Shown: positions 49,705-56,254 of the stretch, piece after piece | How the letters are laid out: every line of letters begins with the position of its first letter | How positions within the stretch are numbered: position 1 is the first letter of the stretch | From: DASQGA01 sp963722715 | Lineage (GTDB): Bacteria > Actinomycetota > Thermoleophilia > Gaiellales > Gaiellaceae | Direction: 5' to 3' | DNA: 64,000 nt | Assembly (NCBI GenBank): GCA_963722715.1 | Contig: CAVROA010000020.1 | Coordinates: 195,572-259,571, forward strand | The notes under the pieces: generated by a model | What the model was told of the DNA's origin: nothing | Databases searched by the model: none | The model's input: only the letters and a program-made list of their open reading frames with translations | Translations under genes and position numbers: made by a program

Positions 49705-50649
49705 ATGGCGACGCAAGAACCCGGACGCGCGCAGCCGGCCACGAGCCTGACCTCGTTGCCGCGCATCGACGACCTGCCGACCGCCGCTCAGGGGTACGAG
49801 CGGGTCAAGGTCGAAGAAGCTTTCGACGCATTCCGCCGCCACGTCACTTCTCTCCAGGCGAACCTTCGGGTGCTCCAGGCAGCCCCGCGCAGAGGCGCCG
49901 CCGAGCCGATCGGGCACGCGGTCCGGATGGATACGCTCCACCTCATCCGGGCGGCCGCTGAGTTCGCCGACACGATCGAGCGCGACGCGCAGGAAGCCGC
50001 GACGACGCAGGTGGCCCGGGCCGAGCAGGAGATCCGCGAGGCGCAGATGGAGCTCCAGCAGCAAGAAGCCGAGATCGCCCGGATCAGGCAGGAGACCGAG
50101 CGCCAGCGGGCGGAGATCATGAACGCCGCGCGCACGGAGGCACGCGAGATCCTTACGAAGGCGAACAAGGACTCCTCGCAGGAGATGCGCCAGGCCGAGT
50201 CGAGCGGGTCGCGGCTGCTCGAGCAGTCCCGACACCAGGCGACGGAGATGACGAATGCCGCCAGGGCCGAGGTCGAGCAGACGCTCGAGTGGGCCCGCGC
50301 GCAGGCCGACGTCATCGTCCAGCGCGCGCGTGGCGGTGCCGAGCAGCTACTGGCCGCAGCCGGCCACGGCGATCCTGCGATCCGGGAGGCCGTGGACGCG
50401 ATCGTGCGCGCAGCCGAGTCGACGGTGGCCGCTCGACGCGGTCCGGAGCGACCCGAGACGGCTGGTGGGGCTGAAAAGCCGTCCTCGTCTCCTTCACCGC
50501 CGGAAGCGGTGCCGACCGCTGACCCGAAGCCGGGCAAGTCAGAGGAAGGACCTACGGCAAAGGCTGAGGCGGCCGACGAAGAGGCTCCAGAAAGTGGCAA
50601 CGCCGACCGTTCGTCACGCGAGGAGCGGAAGCCCCCCGAAGCCTCCTAG
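49705..50649 (+). CDS. Coiled-coil DivIVA-like protein
   Basis: A 314-residue soluble protein. Residues 30-70 contain YERVKVEEAFDAFRRHVTSLQ, similar to the DivIVA/Wag31 membrane-binding start. About 85-220 is a continuous Glu/Gln/Ala-rich coiled coil (AEQEIREAQMELQQQEAEIARIRQETERQRAEI). The last 80 residues are Pro/Glu/Ser-rich and disordered. A scaffold role in polar growth or division is likely but inferred. A good Shine-Dalgarno (AAGGAGG) precedes the ATG, and CATACTTAAT upstream may be its -10. Confidence 0.75.
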   Translation: MATQEPGRAQPATSLTSLPRIDDLPTAAQGYERVKVEEAFDAFRRHVTSLQANLRVLQAAPRRGAAEPIGHAVRMDTLHLIRAAAEFADTIERDAQEAATTQVARAEQEIREAQMELQQQEAEIARIRQETERQRAEIMNAARTEAREILTKANKDSSQEMRQAESSGSRLLEQSRHQATEMTNAARAEVEQTLEWARAQADVIVQRARGGAEQLLAAAGHGDPAIREAVDAIVRAAESTVAARRGPERPETAGGAEKPSSSPSPPEAVPTADPKPGKSEEGPTAKAEAADEEAPESGNADRSSREERKPPEAS

Positions 50650-50681
50650 CCGCGTTTCGGAAAGGCGTTAGCCTGCCGGGC

Positions 50682-51698
50682 ACGGCCTCGATCTTTCGTC
50701 TTCTCGCCCTCGCCGGGTTCCTCGTGGCGGTCGCTGTGGCCGCCTGGCTTGCTGATTTGTCGTGGCCTGCCGTCGTGGGTGTGATGGCGCTCGCCCTCGC
50801 GATCGCGTGGCTCGTCGAATGGGTTTCCTGGCGCGAAGCCCAGGCGGCGCGCCTTGCCTCGCCTCCGCTCATCCGCCACGGGGCGGTCGAGGAGCCTCCG
50901 CCTGCGCGCCCACCCGAGCCAGTGCCAGAGCCGGAGGCGCCGTCCGTGGTCGAGATGGCCTCGCCCGCGGCCGAGCCCGTTCCCGAGCCTGTTGTAGTCG
51001 AGGCCGATCACGACCCCGTCCGTGTCCCGCCGGTCGCGGCGAAGGAGCCCGAGCAGGCGGTGCCGGAACCAGTCGAGGCAGAAGACCCCGAGCCGGCAGT
51101 GCCTGACCCGGTCGAGGCGGCACCAGAAACCGAGTCCGGCGAGATCGGTGAGGAAGCGGAGCCCGGCGAGCCGTCAAGGCTCGACGAGTTGGAGGCACCT
51201 GTGGCGAGGGCCAGGCGCTCGTGGCGCGGGATGACCCTCCGGCGAGTCGATCCGCCTGACGCCACGACATCCGGGGAGCTGCCCGCTCCCGAAGAGCACG
51301 ATCGCGCCCAGTACCCGGAGCGCCCGGCCACGGCGAGCGAGCTCCTGTCCCCGGTCGAGGGCGAGTCTCGACCCGAGCCCGAGGAGCGACCCGCGTATGC
51401 ACCGCCGCGGGGGGTGCCACGGCCTCAGCCCGATGAAGTCGCTCCGGTCGCCCCGCGGGCTCCGGCCAACGTCGTCCGCATGCCGCAGAGCGCCACGCCC
51501 CGCGAGTGGAATCTCTGGGAGCTCGAAAGCCTTGCCCGTGAGCAGGCGCGGCTCGAGCCCGAGCGCGGCGAGGAATGGTCCTATCTCTTCGTTCACCTCC
51601 GCCAGTTCGCCGACGTAGAGGGCAAGCTGCCCTCCGACTTCGACGGGCTCGTCCGCGAATCGTTCGGCGAGCTCCTCGAGACCCTCGAGCCCGTGTGA
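50682..51698 (+). CDS. Membrane protein with long Pro/Glu-rich linker (start codon unclear)
   Basis: Two N-terminal membrane helices (FRLLALAGFLVAVAVAAWLA and WPAVVGVMALALAIAWLVEWV) are followed by about 170 residues of P-E-P-V repeats and by a conserved C-terminal domain (REWNLWELESLAREQARLEPERGEEWSYLFVHLRQFADVEG). The first canonical start, GTG 50724, would cut the first helix in half. An in-frame ACG at 50682 lies exactly 7 bases after TAGCCT, where neighbouring leaderless genes have ATG or GTG. The homology to known families is none that I can name. Its location suggests an envelope or division role. Confidence 0.72.
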   Translation, partial: TASIFRLLALAGFLVAVAVAAWLADLSWPAVVGVMALALAIAWLVEWVSWREAQAARLASPPLIRHGAVEEPPPARPPEPVPEPEAPSVVEMASPAAEPVPEPVVVEADHDPVRVPPVAAKEPEQAVPEPVEAEDPEPAVPDPVEAAPETESGEIGEEAEPGEPSRLDELEAPVARARRSWRGMTLRRVDPPDATTSGELPAPEEHDRAQYPERPATASELLSPVEGESRPEPEERPAYAPPRGVPRPQPDEVAPVAPRAPANVVRMPQSATPREWNLWELESLAREQARLEPERGEEWSYLFVHLRQFADVEGKLPSDFDGLVRESFGELLETLEPV

Positions 51699-52102
51699 GC
51701 CCGGCACTCCTCGTGCGTCAGGCCGCGCTCGCCGGCGTAGCGCTGCTCGCCGCGCTCGGGGCGCTTGCGCTCGGGGGAGAGGACGGTGGCGGGGTAACAC
51801 CCACACCGGACCAGGTCGAGACGGCGGCGCCCTGGCAGGAGGCGGCAGTCGGCGTTCGAGGCCGGCCGGGCCACCGGACGACCTGCGGAGGGGTGCTCGA
51901 GCCGAACACAGTGGGCGTCGTCCACCCGGTCTTGCCCTGCGGGGCAAGACTCGTCCTGCGCTCGGGGCAACACACGGAGACGGCCGAGGTTGTCGACCGC
52001 GCCGCTGTCGGGCCAGGCCGCGACTTCGGGGTGACCCGCGCGCTGGCGACCCGGCTCGGGCTGGGCGGGGACGCCCGGATCCGCTGGCGCTTCGCCGGCT
52101 AG
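51695..52102 (+). CDS. RlpA-like double-psi beta-barrel protein
   Basis: 135 residues. It has one N-terminal hydrophobic helix (VRQAALAGVALLAALGALALGG), either an anchor or a signal peptide. A short linker follows, then a double-psi beta barrel: CGGVLEPNTVGVVHPVLPCGARLVLRSG and AEVVDRAAVGPGRDFGVTRALATRLGL, matching RlpA/septal lytic transglycosylase-like domains. The catalytic Asp of RlpA corresponds to the VVDR Asp. The start GTG 51695 overlaps the preceding stop. It probably acts on the cell wall outside the membrane. Confidence 0.85.
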   Translation: MSPALLVRQAALAGVALLAALGALALGGEDGGGVTPTPDQVETAAPWQEAAVGVRGRPGHRTTCGGVLEPNTVGVVHPVLPCGARLVLRSGQHTETAEVVDRAAVGPGRDFGVTRALATRLGLGGDARIRWRFAG

Positions 52103-52105
52103 TTG

Positions 52106-52111
52106 TACAGT
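52106..52111 (+). promoter_or_regulatory. -10 box of the 6S RNA gene
   Basis: TACAGT ends 6 bases before the first paired base of the RNA's closing stem, so transcription would begin at about 52118. Confidence 0.55.
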
Positions 52112-52117
52112 TCGTCC

Positions 52118-52278
52118 ACGTGCTCGACCGCGTGCGTGGCTCTGCGCGCAATGTTGAACCAACACGACATGAGAAGGGAGCCTGCGTCCGGGACGCGCTC
52201 AGGCGCCGACCGGCAGGGCACCCACCTGGCTCGCCAGGTTCCTCACGTGCGGAGCATCATCGGCGCGGTGGGGCACGT
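52118..52278 (+). ncRNA. ssrS: Probable 6S RNA (ssrS/bsrA type)
   Basis: The first and last 15 bases (52118-52132 and 52264-52278) pair at 14 positions, forming a closing stem. Inside are a largely unpaired region and hairpins, including GCGTC-CGG-GACGC and ACCTGG-CTCG-CCAGGT, giving the rod-with-bubble layout of 6S RNA, which binds RNA polymerase holoenzyme. Position supports the call: in Bacillus the 6S gene bsrA lies after aspS and before trmU (mnmA), and here it lies between aspS and mnmA. The boundaries are from the stem and are approximate. Confidence 0.72.
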
Positions 52279-52289
52279 ACCTCTTTCGC

Positions 52290-52295
52290 TACGTT
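52290..52295 (+). promoter_or_regulatory. -10 box of leaderless mnmA
   Basis: TACGTT, 6 bases before ATG 52302. Confidence 0.5.
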
Positions 52296-52301
52296 GACCG
52301 C

Positions 52302-53579
52302 ATGGACGTGATCGGGAACGCGGCTCTCGGAAGCGACCTGGCCTGGGTTCGCCTGACGCTGCTTGGCGGCCGCGTGCAGGACGCTACGGGCGAGGGGGAG
52401 GGAGTCACTGAGCTCTGCCGAGCGGTCCGAGGACTTCCGATCCTCGAAGCCGCAGCCGTGCCTGCCCCGAGGCTGGCTGCCGAGGCCCTGCACGACGCCC
52501 TCGGCCCGGCCGCTGCCGCGACCGCCGGCGAGCGGCGCGTTGCCGTCGCCATGAGCGGGGGCGTCGACAGCGCCGTTGCTCTACTGCGCGCTCGCGATCA
52601 GGGCTTCGAGCCCGTGGGCGTGACCCTGCGGCTCTGGACAGACCCCGGCGGCCCGGACTCCGAGCGCGTGTGCTGCTCGCCCTCGGCCGTCGCCGCGGCC
52701 CGCGATGCGTGCCACGGTCTGGGCCTTCCGCACTTCACGCTTGACCTCCGCGAACAGTTCCGTCGGGCCGTCGTGGCGCCGTTCGTCCGGGGCTATGCGC
52801 GTGGCGAGACACCGAACCCGTGCGTGCGCTGCAACGGCGGTTTTCGCTTCGCAGAGCTTCTGGCCTTCGCGCGCCGAATCGGCGCGCAAAGGCTCGCCAC
52901 AGGCCACTACGCACGCATTGTCGAGCGCGACGGCACCCTTCTGCTCGCGCGTGCTACCGACCACGCCAAGGACCAGTCGTACATGCTCGCCCGCCTCGAT
53001 CCACGCTGGCTCCCCCGCCTCTGGTTCCCGCTCGGAGAGCAGGGCAAGGAGCAGACGCGCGAGGAAGCCCGAGCGGCCGGTCTAGCAGCGGCCGAGCGCC
53101 GCGAGAGCCAGGAGGCCTGCTTCCTGGCCGGCGGCGACTACCGCGACTTCCTCACCCGCCACGGGCTCGAGGCGGCCGACGGCCCGGTCGTCGACGAGGA
53201 GGGGCGCGAGCTGGGACGTCATGACGGCTTCTGGCGGTTCACGCCCGGCCAACGTCGCGGGCTCGGCGTCTGGACCGGCGCGCCGGCGTACGCCCTCAGG
53301 ACCGAGCCCCGGACGAACACCGTCGTCGTCGGCCCGAAGGAAGCGCTGGCGCGGCGCCGCGTCGTCTCGCGGGCCGGCCGTCTTTTTGCCCCTGCGAACC
53401 GGGTCGAGGCGAAGGTGCGCTACCGGTCGCCCGCGACGCCGGCCTCGGTGACCCGGATGAAGCGGGGATTTCGGCTCGACCTCGAGGTGCCCGCGTACGG
53501 CATCGCAGCGGGTCAGGCCGCCGTTCTCTACGACGACGAGGCGATCGTCGGAGCCGGACTGATCTCGTCCGCGAGCTGA
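52302..53579 (+). CDS. mnmA: tRNA 2-thiouridylase MnmA with N-terminal NifU/IscU-like extension
   Basis: Thiolates U34 of tRNA-Gln, -Glu and -Lys. The adenylation PP-loop SGGVDS is at 85-90. NPCVRCN (Cys174) and ESQEACF (Cys273) supply the two catalytic cysteines. GHYARI, KDQSYMLARL and the C-terminal barrel are present. About 70 residues precede the MnmA core (GNAALGSDLAWVRLTLLGGR ...), resembling a shortened IscU/NifU scaffold that has lost most of the cluster-binding cysteines. The extension is in frame from the ATG, which has a -10 box 6 bases upstream, so it is real. Confidence 0.93.
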   Translation: MDVIGNAALGSDLAWVRLTLLGGRVQDATGEGEGVTELCRAVRGLPILEAAAVPAPRLAAEALHDALGPAAAATAGERRVAVAMSGGVDSAVALLRARDQGFEPVGVTLRLWTDPGGPDSERVCCSPSAVAAARDACHGLGLPHFTLDLREQFRRAVVAPFVRGYARGETPNPCVRCNGGFRFAELLAFARRIGAQRLATGHYARIVERDGTLLLARATDHAKDQSYMLARLDPRWLPRLWFPLGEQGKEQTREEARAAGLAAAERRESQEACFLAGGDYRDFLTRHGLEAADGPVVDEEGRELGRHDGFWRFTPGQRRGLGVWTGAPAYALRTEPRTNTVVVGPKEALARRRVVSRAGRLFAPANRVEAKVRYRSPATPASVTRMKRGFRLDLEVPAYGIAAGQAAVLYDDEAIVGAGLISSAS

Positions 53580-53582
53580 GGC

Positions 53583-53588
53583 TAAGAT
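53583..53588 (+). promoter_or_regulatory. -10 box of the DUF948-anti-sigma-sigma operon
   Basis: TAAGAT, 6 bases before GTG 53595. Confidence 0.55.
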
Positions 53589-53594
53589 CGAGCG

Positions 53595-54059
53595 GTGCTT
53601 CTCGCGGACACATCGGCTGTGGACATCCTCTGGATCGCTCTCAGCATCTTCTTCGTCGTCCTCGCTGCGGGGCTCGGCTACCTGTGTTTTCGGCTGGCGG
53701 GCGCCGTCGGGCGGCTCTCGGGCTTCATCAGGGGGCTCGAGCAGGAGCTGCTCCCGGTCATCACCAAGATCGGCGGCACGGTCGACCGGACGAACCAGCA
53801 GCTGGACAAGGTCGATCTGGTCACCGACAGCGCGGTGGACGCCGCCGAGAGCGTCGACACCGTCATCCGTGCAGTCACGATGGCGGTGACCCGGCCCGTC
53901 CAGCGGATCTCGGCGCTCGCTGCGGGGATCACCCATGGCTTCGCCTCCTTGTGGGCGCGACGCGACCCTTCGGCAGCGTACGAGGCCGCCAAGCAGGCCG
54001 CCGAGCGGCGGGAGCGCGAGATTGCCGAGGAGCTTGGCCGCGAGGAACCCGGGCCGTGA
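53595..54059 (+). CDS. DUF948 membrane protein
   Basis: 154 residues. One N-terminal membrane helix (VDILWIALSIFFVVLAAGLGYLCF) is followed by an amphipathic coiled region of the DUF948 type (FIRGLEQELLPVITKIGGTVDRTNQQLDKVDLVTDSAV). The charged C-terminus is probably cytoplasmic. The family is of unknown function and resembles general stress proteins in Bacillus. Its stop overlaps the next gene (GTGA), placing it with an anti-sigma/sigma pair and suggesting a stress-signalling role. Confidence 0.82.
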   Translation: MLLADTSAVDILWIALSIFFVVLAAGLGYLCFRLAGAVGRLSGFIRGLEQELLPVITKIGGTVDRTNQQLDKVDLVTDSAVDAAESVDTVIRAVTMAVTRPVQRISALAAGITHGFASLWARRDPSAAYEAAKQAAERREREIAEELGREEPGP

Positions 54060-54460
54060 GCGACCGGATCATCGTCACCATTCCTCAAGACGAGTCGTAT
54101 CACGGCGTCGCACGCCTGGTCGTGGGGGGCCTCGCAGCCCGTCTGTCCTTCTCGTTCGAGTATCTGGAGGACCTCCAGCTTGCGCTCGACACTCTGCTCG
54201 CAAACGGCGCCTACCAGGCCGGCTCGGACGTCACCCTCGAGCTCATCGTCGAGGAGGACGGTGTCGAGATGTGCGTCGGCCCCGTGACGTCCGAGCTGCG
54301 CGACGATCTGGAGCGTGAGGTGGACGAGAGCGAAGGAGTCGGCCTGGGCAGGCTGCTCGGGACGCTTGCCGAAAGCGTCGAGATCGAATCGAGGGACGGC
54401 AACGAGTGGCTCCGCCTCGCGAAGCGCAACCCGGCTCGCGGAGTGGCTGCCTCCACGTGA
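54056..54460 (+). CDS. Anti-sigma factor-like protein (RsbW-type ATPase fold)
   Basis: 134 residues. The sequence RIIVTIPQDESYHGVARLVVGGLAARLSFSFEYLEDLQLALDTLLANGA matches the start of HATPase anti-sigma factors. DTLLANGA stands at the N-box, with Asp where Glu is usual. EGVGLGRLLGTLAESVEIES resembles the G-box region, but the glycine pattern is weak. It probably binds the sigma factor encoded next; kinase activity on an anti-anti-sigma is doubtful. It overlaps both neighbours by 4 bases. Confidence 0.8.
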   Translation: MSDRIIVTIPQDESYHGVARLVVGGLAARLSFSFEYLEDLQLALDTLLANGAYQAGSDVTLELIVEEDGVEMCVGPVTSELRDDLEREVDESEGVGLGRLLGTLAESVEIESRDGNEWLRLAKRNPARGVAAST

Positions 54461-55233
54461 GTGCAACCCCCGAGCGGACCGACCGGGAGCTTCTCCGCCG
54501 CTATCACCACGATGGTGACGTCGAGGCTCGCGAGCGGCTGATCGAGCAGTACCTCCCGCTCGTGCGGTCGCTCGCCCGCCGGTACTCCTATCGCGGCGAG
54601 CAGTTGGAAGATCTCGTCCAGGTCGGGTGCATCGGCCTGATCAAGGCGATCGACCGCTTCGACGTCGACCGCGGCGTCGAGCTGACCACGTACGCGACCC
54701 CGAACATCATCGGCGAGATCAAGCGCCACTTCCGGGACAAGGGCTGGTCGATCCGGGTACCCCGTGGCCTCCAGGAGCTGAACGTGAAGCTCTCGAAGCT
54801 GATCGAGGAGCTCACAGTGCAGCTCGAGCGTTCGCCGACGATTCCCGAGCTTGCGAAGGCGGCCAGCGTGGAGGAGGAAGAGGTGCTCGAGGCGCTCGAG
54901 ACCGGCCAGGCATACTCGACCCTCTCCCTCTCGGCACCCTCGTCCGGCGACGACAACGAGGATCTCGACCCGCTCGAGTCGCTCGGCGAGCTCGAGCCCG
55001 AGTACGAGGTGAGCGAGGACCGGGCGGTGCTGGCCCCGGGTCTGCGAGTCCTGGACGAGCGGGAGCGGAAGATCCTCCACCTCCGCTTCTACGACGGTCT
55101 GACGCAGTCACAGATCGCCCAGCAGGTCGGGATCTCCCAGATGCACGTGTCACGGCTGATCCGCCGATCACTCGAAAAGATGCGCGAGGAAATCGCGACG
55201 GATACCACGGATACAAAGCAGCACGCCTCGTAG
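54457..55233 (+). CDS. RNA polymerase sigma factor, SigB/SigF/SigG type
   Basis: A 258-residue group 3 sigma-70 factor. Region 2 reads YLPLVRSLARRYSYRGEQLEDLVQVGCIGLIKAIDRFDVDRGVELTTYATPNIIGEIKRHFRD. Region 3 includes PRGLQELNVKLSKLIEEL. Region 4 ends with the HTH LTQSQIAQQVGISQMHVSRLIRRSLEKM. An acidic loop joins regions 3 and 4. It is the last gene of a three-gene unit in which the preceding gene is a likely anti-sigma factor. GTG 54457 overlaps the upstream stop. A stress or development regulon is probable. Confidence 0.92.
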   Translation: MSATPERTDRELLRRYHHDGDVEARERLIEQYLPLVRSLARRYSYRGEQLEDLVQVGCIGLIKAIDRFDVDRGVELTTYATPNIIGEIKRHFRDKGWSIRVPRGLQELNVKLSKLIEELTVQLERSPTIPELAKAASVEEEEVLEALETGQAYSTLSLSAPSSGDDNEDLDPLESLGELEPEYEVSEDRAVLAPGLRVLDERERKILHLRFYDGLTQSQIAQQVGISQMHVSRLIRRSLEKMREEIATDTTDTKQHAS

Positions 55234-55252
55234 TCGCCGCTCCCAGACCGCG

Positions 55253-55258
55253 TAGCAT
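55253..55258 (+). promoter_or_regulatory. -10 box of leaderless speB
   Basis: TAGCAT, 6 bases before ATG 55265. Confidence 0.55.
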
Positions 55259-55264
55259 CGGCGC

Positions 55265-56224
55265 ATGCTCGACCCTGCTCGGCGCTGGGGCCGCTTCGGA
55301 AAGCCCGACTACGCGGGGCTCCTCTCCTACGCCGGACTGCCCTGGACCGAAGAGGTGGCGCAGCTCGAGGGTGTGGACGTCGCCATCGTCGGTGCCCCGA
55401 TGGACGACCTCGTCTCCGACCGCCCCGGCGCTCGCTTCGGCCCGAGAGGAATCCGGGCCGCAAGCCTCCAAGCCGGCCCCAGCGTGGAGGTGGGGATAGA
55501 TCCGCTGGCCGAGCTCCGCGTCGTCGACTTCGGCGACGCGCCGGTCGTGCCCGCGGACGCAGCCCTTTCCCACGCGGCGATCGAGCGCACGGTCGGGGAA
55601 GTGCTGGCTGCGGACGTCCTGCCGGTCGTGCTCGGCGGCGACCACTCGATCACAGAGCCGAACGCGCGTGCGTGCGCCGCGGTCGCGGGTCCCCTCGGCC
55701 TCGTCCACTTCGACACGCACACCGACACAGGCACGGAAGTCTTCGGGGTGGAGTTCTCCCACGGGACGCCGATGTACAGGCTCGTCGAGGCCGGAGCCGT
55801 CGACCCACGCCGTTATGTTCAGATTGGCCTCCGCGGCTACTGGCCCGGTGAGGCGGAGTTCGCCTGGCAGGCAGAGCGCGGGATCACGGCGTTCACGATG
55901 GGCGACGTCCGCGAGCTCGGGATCGGCGTCATCGTCGAGCGCACGCTGGCCACCGTGGGGCCGGGGCCTGTCTTCCTGACGGTGGACGTGGACGTCCTCG
56001 ACCCCGCCTTCGCGCCCGGGACAGGAACCCCGGAGCCTGGTGGCATGACGTCGGCCGACTTGCTCTGGGCGTGCCGTACGCTCGCAGCCGGCCTGGAGCT
56101 CGTCGGTGCGGACGTGGTCGAGGTCGCACCGATCGCAGTCGGAACGGCCGATCTGACCTCACTCGTCGCCGACCGGATCGTCCGCGAGATCCTGACCGGC
56201 ATTGCGCTTCGCCGCCGCGGCTAG
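55265..56224 (+). CDS. speB: Agmatinase / ureohydrolase
   Basis: A binuclear manganese hydrolase of 319 residues, expected to turn agmatine into putrescine and urea. Metal residues are in LGGDHSITEPNARA, VHFDTHTDTGTEV and LTVDVDVLDPAFAPGTGTPEPGGM. The usual DAHxD metal motif reads DTHTD here, keeping the ligands while changing the Ala. PGARFGPRGIRAAS and SHGTPMYRLVEAG suit agmatinase better than arginase. Formiminoglutamase or guanidinobutyrase cannot be excluded, and the hut genes on the chromosome make the first worth testing. Confidence 0.88.
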   Translation: MLDPARRWGRFGKPDYAGLLSYAGLPWTEEVAQLEGVDVAIVGAPMDDLVSDRPGARFGPRGIRAASLQAGPSVEVGIDPLAELRVVDFGDAPVVPADAALSHAAIERTVGEVLAADVLPVVLGGDHSITEPNARACAAVAGPLGLVHFDTHTDTGTEVFGVEFSHGTPMYRLVEAGAVDPRRYVQIGLRGYWPGEAEFAWQAERGITAFTMGDVRELGIGVIVERTLATVGPGPVFLTVDVDVLDPAFAPGTGTPEPGGMTSADLLWACRTLAAGLELVGADVVEVAPIAVGTADLTSLVADRIVREILTGIALRRRG

Positions 56225-56242
56225 AGCCGCTCGCGGCGCCCG

Positions 56243-56248
56243 TACAAT
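56243..56248 (+). promoter_or_regulatory. -10 box of leaderless alaS
   Basis: TACAAT, 6 bases before ATG 56255. A leaderless start leaves no room for a T-box. Confidence 0.6.
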
Positions 56249-56254
56249 CGGCTC

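Noticed and set aside
56225..56254. T-box or other riboswitch before alaS, or before hisS-aspS
   Set aside because: alaS appears leaderless and hisS-aspS start within an overlapping operon. No T-box consensus or leader hairpins are visible.
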